Assembly (NCBI GenBank): GCA_016929985.1
Contig: JAFGIH010000146.1
Location: 1 to 7,542 of the forward strand
Reading direction: 5' to 3'
From: Thermoleophilia bacterium
GTDB lineage: Bacteria; Actinomycetota; Thermoleophilia; RBG-16-64-13
DNA length: 7,542 bases
A model generated the notes under the pieces. It saw only the letters and a list, made by a program, of their open reading frames with translations. It searched no databases and was not told where the DNA came from. The position numbers and the translations under genes are program-made. Positions 5,257-7,542 of the stretch are shown piece by piece. Within the stretch, counting starts at the first letter, position 1, and each line of letters opens with the position of its first letter.

Positions 5257-5499
5257 ATGTATATCGGCAGCGCCATATTCCTCATAGCGGTGGGAGCGAT
5301 CCTCCGCTGGGCTGTTAGCTGGGAAGTGTCAGGCTTCAACGTTCAGCTGGCCGGTTTGATCGTGCTCATCGTCGGGATACTGGGTTTGGTCATCACCCTC
5401 TTTCTCTGGAACACGCGGAGGACTTCGCGAGGCACCCGGCGTACGGATGTTGTTTCGCCTCAGGACTACCATCCGGACGACATGGCGCCTCGCCCCTAG
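5257..5499 (+). CDS. Two-helix small membrane protein (DUF6458-like)
   Basis: An 80-residue protein with two hydrophobic segments: YIGSAIFLIAVGAILRWAV (residues 2-20) and LAGLIVLIVGILGLVITLFLW (31-51). They are joined by a short WEVSGFNVQ loop and followed by an Arg/Thr-rich cytoplasmic tail. The pattern of IGSAIFLIAVGAIL, then VSGxxVQxxG, then LxVGxLGLVxxLxxW resembles small actinobacterial membrane proteins of the DUF6458 type; this match is from memory. Function is unknown. The ATG follows the TAG of the 29-aa gene by 3 bases, with GGAGGAGA inside the end of that gene serving as ribosome site. Last gene of the rightward operon, with a strong hairpin after it. Confidence 0.8.
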   Translation: MYIGSAIFLIAVGAILRWAVSWEVSGFNVQLAGLIVLIVGILGLVITLFLWNTRRTSRGTRRTDVVSPQDYHPDDMAPRP

Positions 5500-5517
5500 C
5501 AGCGCCTTGTCGCCACG

Positions 5518-5568
5518 CTGGCAGGCGCCCCTTCGACTCCATTCGGTGTGGGGTCTCGCGCCTGCCAG
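5518..5568 (+). terminator. Long-stem hairpin after the SHOCT-csbD operon, probable terminator
   Basis: A perfect 11-bp inverted repeat, CTGGCAGGCGC (5518-5528) and GCGCCTGCCAG (5558-5568), flanks a 29-base loop that contains further CCC/GGG pairing (5529-5531 with 5551-5553). It lies 18 bases after the last stop of the operon. No T tract follows, so it is not a classical intrinsic terminator; high-GC bacteria often use hairpins without one. A structured RNA role is an alternative. Confidence 0.5.
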
Positions 5569-5650
5569 GGTGGTGGACGGTGAGGGCAGGGTCAGATCGG
5601 GTGGAGCGCGCCGGCTGACTGGGCGCGTGGACGCCGCGACGGCTTCCGGT

Positions 5651-5679
5651 TTGTAACCTGCCCCGAGTCCTCCTACAAT
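5651..5679 (+). promoter_or_regulatory. Housekeeping-type promoter of the cupin gene
   Basis: TTGTAA (5651-5656), a 17-base spacer and TACAAT (5674-5679) match a vegetative sigma-70 promoter at 4/6 and 5/6 positions with ideal spacing. Transcription would start near 5686, about 40 bases before the GTG start. It differs clearly from the GTTT/GGG form upstream of the stress operons, so this gene is probably regulated separately. The rest of the 5500-5726 gap holds only the hairpin above. Confidence 0.55.
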
Positions 5680-5726
5680 CCGGGGAGGCCACATACGTCC
5701 ACGATACTCACGGGGAGAGACGACTA

Positions 5727-6167
5727 GTGGAGACGTCACAGTACGCTAAGCACGTGATCATAGACCCTTACAGTCAGCTGGAGAGAGACGGCAAGAAGGT
5801 GTTTGAGGGCTTCATATGCACCCCCGAACAGCTCAATGCCGATTGTCAGTGCCTCTACTCGATCGTCACCAAAGAGCACGTGAACGAGGCAACACCGCAT
5901 ATCCACGATTTCCCGGTGATCATGAATTTCTTCGGCGGAGACTACCGGAACATCAGGGATTTCGATGCCGAGATCTGGTTCTATCTCGGCGGAGAGAGGC
6001 AGGTCATAACCACTCCCGCCACGATCTCCATCCCGGCCGGTCTAGCCCACTGCCCGCTCGTGTTCAAGCGGATCTCCAAGCCCGTCGCGTGGGTAGAGAT
6101 CATGCTGACCAGCGGATACGAGAGGCGAGAGGTGGATATACCTCTTATCCCCGACCCAGGTATCTAG
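5727..6167 (+). CDS. Cupin-fold protein, probable metal binder, function unknown
   Basis: A 146-residue protein with cupin-like metal ligands: His58-x-His60, Glu82 in DAEIWFYLGG, and His108 in IPAGLAHCP. The second motif PxGxxH is typical. In the first motif about 20 residues separate the HxH from the Glu instead of the usual 3-4, an insertion including NFFGGDYRNIRD. No signal peptide or membrane segment is seen, so it is probably a soluble cytoplasmic protein. The specific reaction cannot be told; sugar isomerase-like, dioxygenase or purely binding roles are possible. Start is GTG at 5727 with GGGGAG (5712-5717) 9 bases upstream. The end overlaps the methyltransferase gene by 23 bases tail-to-tail. 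Confidence 0.78.
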   Translation: METSQYAKHVIIDPYSQLERDGKKVFEGFICTPEQLNADCQCLYSIVTKEHVNEATPHIHDFPVIMNFFGGDYRNIRDFDAEIWFYLGGERQVITTPATISIPAGLAHCPLVFKRISKPVAWVEIMLTSGYERREVDIPLIPDPGI

Positions 6168-7035
6168 ACGGCGGCTTCGGGCTGAGCGCAGCAGTCGATG
6201 CTTCCCTTGGAGCAACGGACGCTCCGCGGGTCGGCGGAGCAACGGCCTCCCAGGGCAGGGTGACCTCTCCGAGACGCCAGCGGGCGCGGCCCCCGAAGGG
6301 CGGCCGCGCGAGCACGGGCCAGGTCGACGCGAGGTGCTCGACAGTCGTGATCCAGCGCTGCCGCGGCCCGAACACCGACTGAGGAGCTGCGACCGCCCAA
6401 GAGCGGTCGAAGTCGGTCAAGAATCGGTGGATCTCTTCACCCGGGACGTTCCGGTGGATGAGCGTCTTCGGCAGCCGCTCGGCCAACGCTGAGGGGCAAG
6501 GTAGACCTGCCACCCGTGCAGCAAACGTGATAGTGCGGGGTTCGGCAGGGCAGGGCCGGCCCGCCCGTGTGAGAGCTGCTTCGGCGGCGTCGGCGCCCCC
6601 CAGAGTCACCCACACCGCTCGGCGGCCGAGCTCGTCGCAGGTGCCCTCCACCAGCACACCGCCCGGTGCGAGGCCCGCACAGAGCCGGTCCCATGCCCGC
6701 CACGCCTCCTCCTCGTCATACTGCCGGAGCACGTTGAGGGCCCGCACCAGCAACGGAGACCTGTGCAGCGGCAACTCAAACCCACCGAGTCCGAAAGAGA
6801 GGCCGGGGTGGCGTTCCGACCGGCCGGACACCCCGAGGAACCGCACGCCCTCCTCGACTCGGGCCGGGTCGATCTCCAGGCCGACCACTTCTACGTCGGG
6901 CCTCACCATTCGCAGCCGTTCGTACAACTCGACTGTGGTGAACGGCGACGCGCCGAAGCCCAGGTCGACCACCAGGGGTGGTTGCTCGGCCGAGCGGAGC
7001 AACTGGGCCTGGGTGGCGGCGATCCAGCGGTCCAC
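6145..7035 (-). CDS. Class I SAM-dependent methyltransferase, start uncertain
   Basis: At least 296 residues. Motif I is VVDLGFGAS (22-30 from the GTG at 7035), motif II has the acidic residues of VVGLEIDP (50-57), then ALNVLRQYDEEEAW (99-112) and LAPGGVLVEGTCDELGRR. This matches a group of methyltransferases common in actinomycetes whose substrate is unknown. The GTG at 7035 is the only conventional start in this frame, but it has no Shine-Dalgarno. The codons just upstream read TRGTTAPNRLRRVDRW, which I recall as conserved in the family, so the true protein should begin earlier. No ATG, GTG or TTG lies between them and the stop of the SLH gene. A GTG at 7114 overlaps that stop but is in a frame needing a +1 shift. 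The gene ends with TAA inside the cupin gene. Confidence 0.85.
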   Translation of the reverse strand: MDRWIAATQAQLLRSAEQPPLVVDLGFGASPFTTVELYERLRMVRPDVEVVGLEIDPARVEEGVRFLGVSGRSERHPGLSFGLGGFELPLHRSPLLVRALNVLRQYDEEEAWRAWDRLCAGLAPGGVLVEGTCDELGRRAVWVTLGGADAAEAALTRAGRPCPAEPRTITFAARVAGLPCPSALAERLPKTLIHRNVPGEEIHRFLTDFDRSWAVAAPQSVFGPRQRWITTVEHLASTWPVLARPPFGGRARWRLGEVTLPWEAVAPPTRGASVAPREASTAALSPKPPSRYLGRG

Positions 7036-7110
7036 GCGGCGCAGCCGGTTCGGCGCTGTGGTGCCGCGGGTGACCGTGCCCTCTGGACGATGTCCCGAGC
7101 GACTTATCGC

Positions 7111-7542
7111 TCACCCGCTTTGAAGGAGGTTGTAGAGGAGCACGCAGGCTTCACCCCGGGTGGCGTTGGCCCAGAAGTCGTAGACTCCCTTGTGGTCAGG
7201 CTCGAATTCCAGCAGTCCATCGAGAAGTCCCGAGTGATAAGCCTTTCTGGCCCAGGGATAGTGAGCTGCGGAGAAGTCCGGGAACGGTGGCGTGTAGTCT
7301 GCCGGAGGCTCAGGCAGACCGGCGTCCCGAGCGACCATGGTGATGAGCTGCGCTCTCGTCAGGTAGTCCTGCGGGGCGTACTCCGTTGGAGTCTGGCCTG
7401 TGGTGATGCCTCGGGCGGCACACACGGCGACGTAGTTATCAGGGTAGAGGGATCCACTGCCGCTGTTCTGCACATCACCGAAGGTGCAGATATCGTTCTC
7501 CGATACCGGATAGCCGGCCGTGAGTACGATCATCTTGGCGAA
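7111..7542 (-). CDS. C-terminal SLH repeats of a cell-surface protein (5' end outside window)
   Basis: The frame is open to the window edge and 143 residues are visible; the ATG at 7533 is internal, since FAKMIVLTAGYP is the end of one S-layer-homology repeat. A second repeat follows: TFGDV, YVAVCAARGITTG and LTRAQLITMVARDAG (about residues 20-74). A third follows: FPDFSAAHYPWARKAYHSGLLDG and ATRGEACVLLYNLL (about 87-140), ending at TGA. Three SLH repeats at a C-terminus commonly anchor an exported protein to cell-wall polymer. The N-terminal functional part and any signal peptide lie beyond base 7542. The stop is in the same frame as the downstream methyltransferase, and only one stop codon separates the two open frames. 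The two genes are probably cotranscribed. Confidence 0.88.
   Translation of the reverse strand, partial: FAKMIVLTAGYPVSENDICTFGDVQNSGSGSLYPDNYVAVCAARGITTGQTPTEYAPQDYLTRAQLITMVARDAGLPEPPADYTPPFPDFSAAHYPWARKAYHSGLLDGLLEFEPDHKGVYDFWANATRGEACVLLYNLLQSG

Noticed and set aside
5329..5739. Minus-strand open frame of 136 codons across the hairpin and cupin promoter
   Set aside because: It is opposite the two-helix protein and then non-coding sequence, with no motif, and would read through the hairpin and promoter.
6458..7123. Plus-strand open frame of 221 codons
   Set aside because: It is antisense to the methyltransferase, rich in Ser, Arg and Pro, and lacks any domain; the minus strand has SAM-binding motifs.

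Overview
The window is GC-rich, gene-dense bacterial DNA, using GTG as well as ATG starts and clear Shine-Dalgarno sites. The mix of content (SpoIIE-type PP2C phosphatase with a STAS anti-anti-sigma protein, CsbD, GlsB/YeaQ, a small two-helix protein like those of actinomycetes, an S-layer-homology protein and an actinobacterial-looking SAM methyltransferase) suggests a deep-branching environmental actinomycete. This is inference; another high-GC phylum such as Chloroflexota is not excluded. I see no tRNA, rRNA, CRISPR array, insertion sequence or transposase.

Layout. (1) 1-2892 (+): the 3' part of a very large signalling gene whose visible order is CheR-type methyltransferase, PAS-like domain, long Asn/Leu heptad coiled coil, PAS, GAF and SpoIIE/PP2C phosphatase; the 5' end lies outside the window. 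(2) 2889-3260 (-): a STAS anti-anti-sigma factor, tail-to-tail with the phosphatase and sharing a 4-bp TTAA that supplies both stop codons. (3) 3345-4416 (-): a tight operon of glsB/yeaQ-like gene, 37-aa membrane peptide, tandem PRC-barrel protein and 48-aa membrane peptide. (4) 4417-4595: a divergent control region with two oppositely directed promoter-like sites of the sigma-B/sigma-F type and two inverted repeats. (5) 4596-5499 (+): an operon of SHOCT membrane protein, CsbD protein, 29-aa membrane peptide and two-helix membrane protein, followed by an 11-bp-stem hairpin. (6) 5651-6167 (+): a cupin with its own housekeeping-type promoter. (7) 6145-7035 (-): a class I SAM methyltransferase overlapping the cupin tail-to-tail, with an unresolved start. 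(8) 7111-7542 (-): the C-terminal SLH repeats of a cell-surface protein cut by the window edge.

How the parts may work together. Regions 1-5 read as a candidate self-contained envelope or general stress island. The multi-sensor phosphatase would dephosphorylate the STAS protein (predicted phosphosite Ser57), which would then sequester an anti-sigma kinase and free an alternative sigma factor. That sigma factor could act on the three sites of form G(T/C)TT-N16-(G/A)GG(A/T)A seen upstream of the STAS gene, the glsB operon and the SHOCT-csbD operon. No sigma factor or anti-sigma kinase gene is in the window, so the link is a hypothesis. Regions 6-8 look unrelated to this module.
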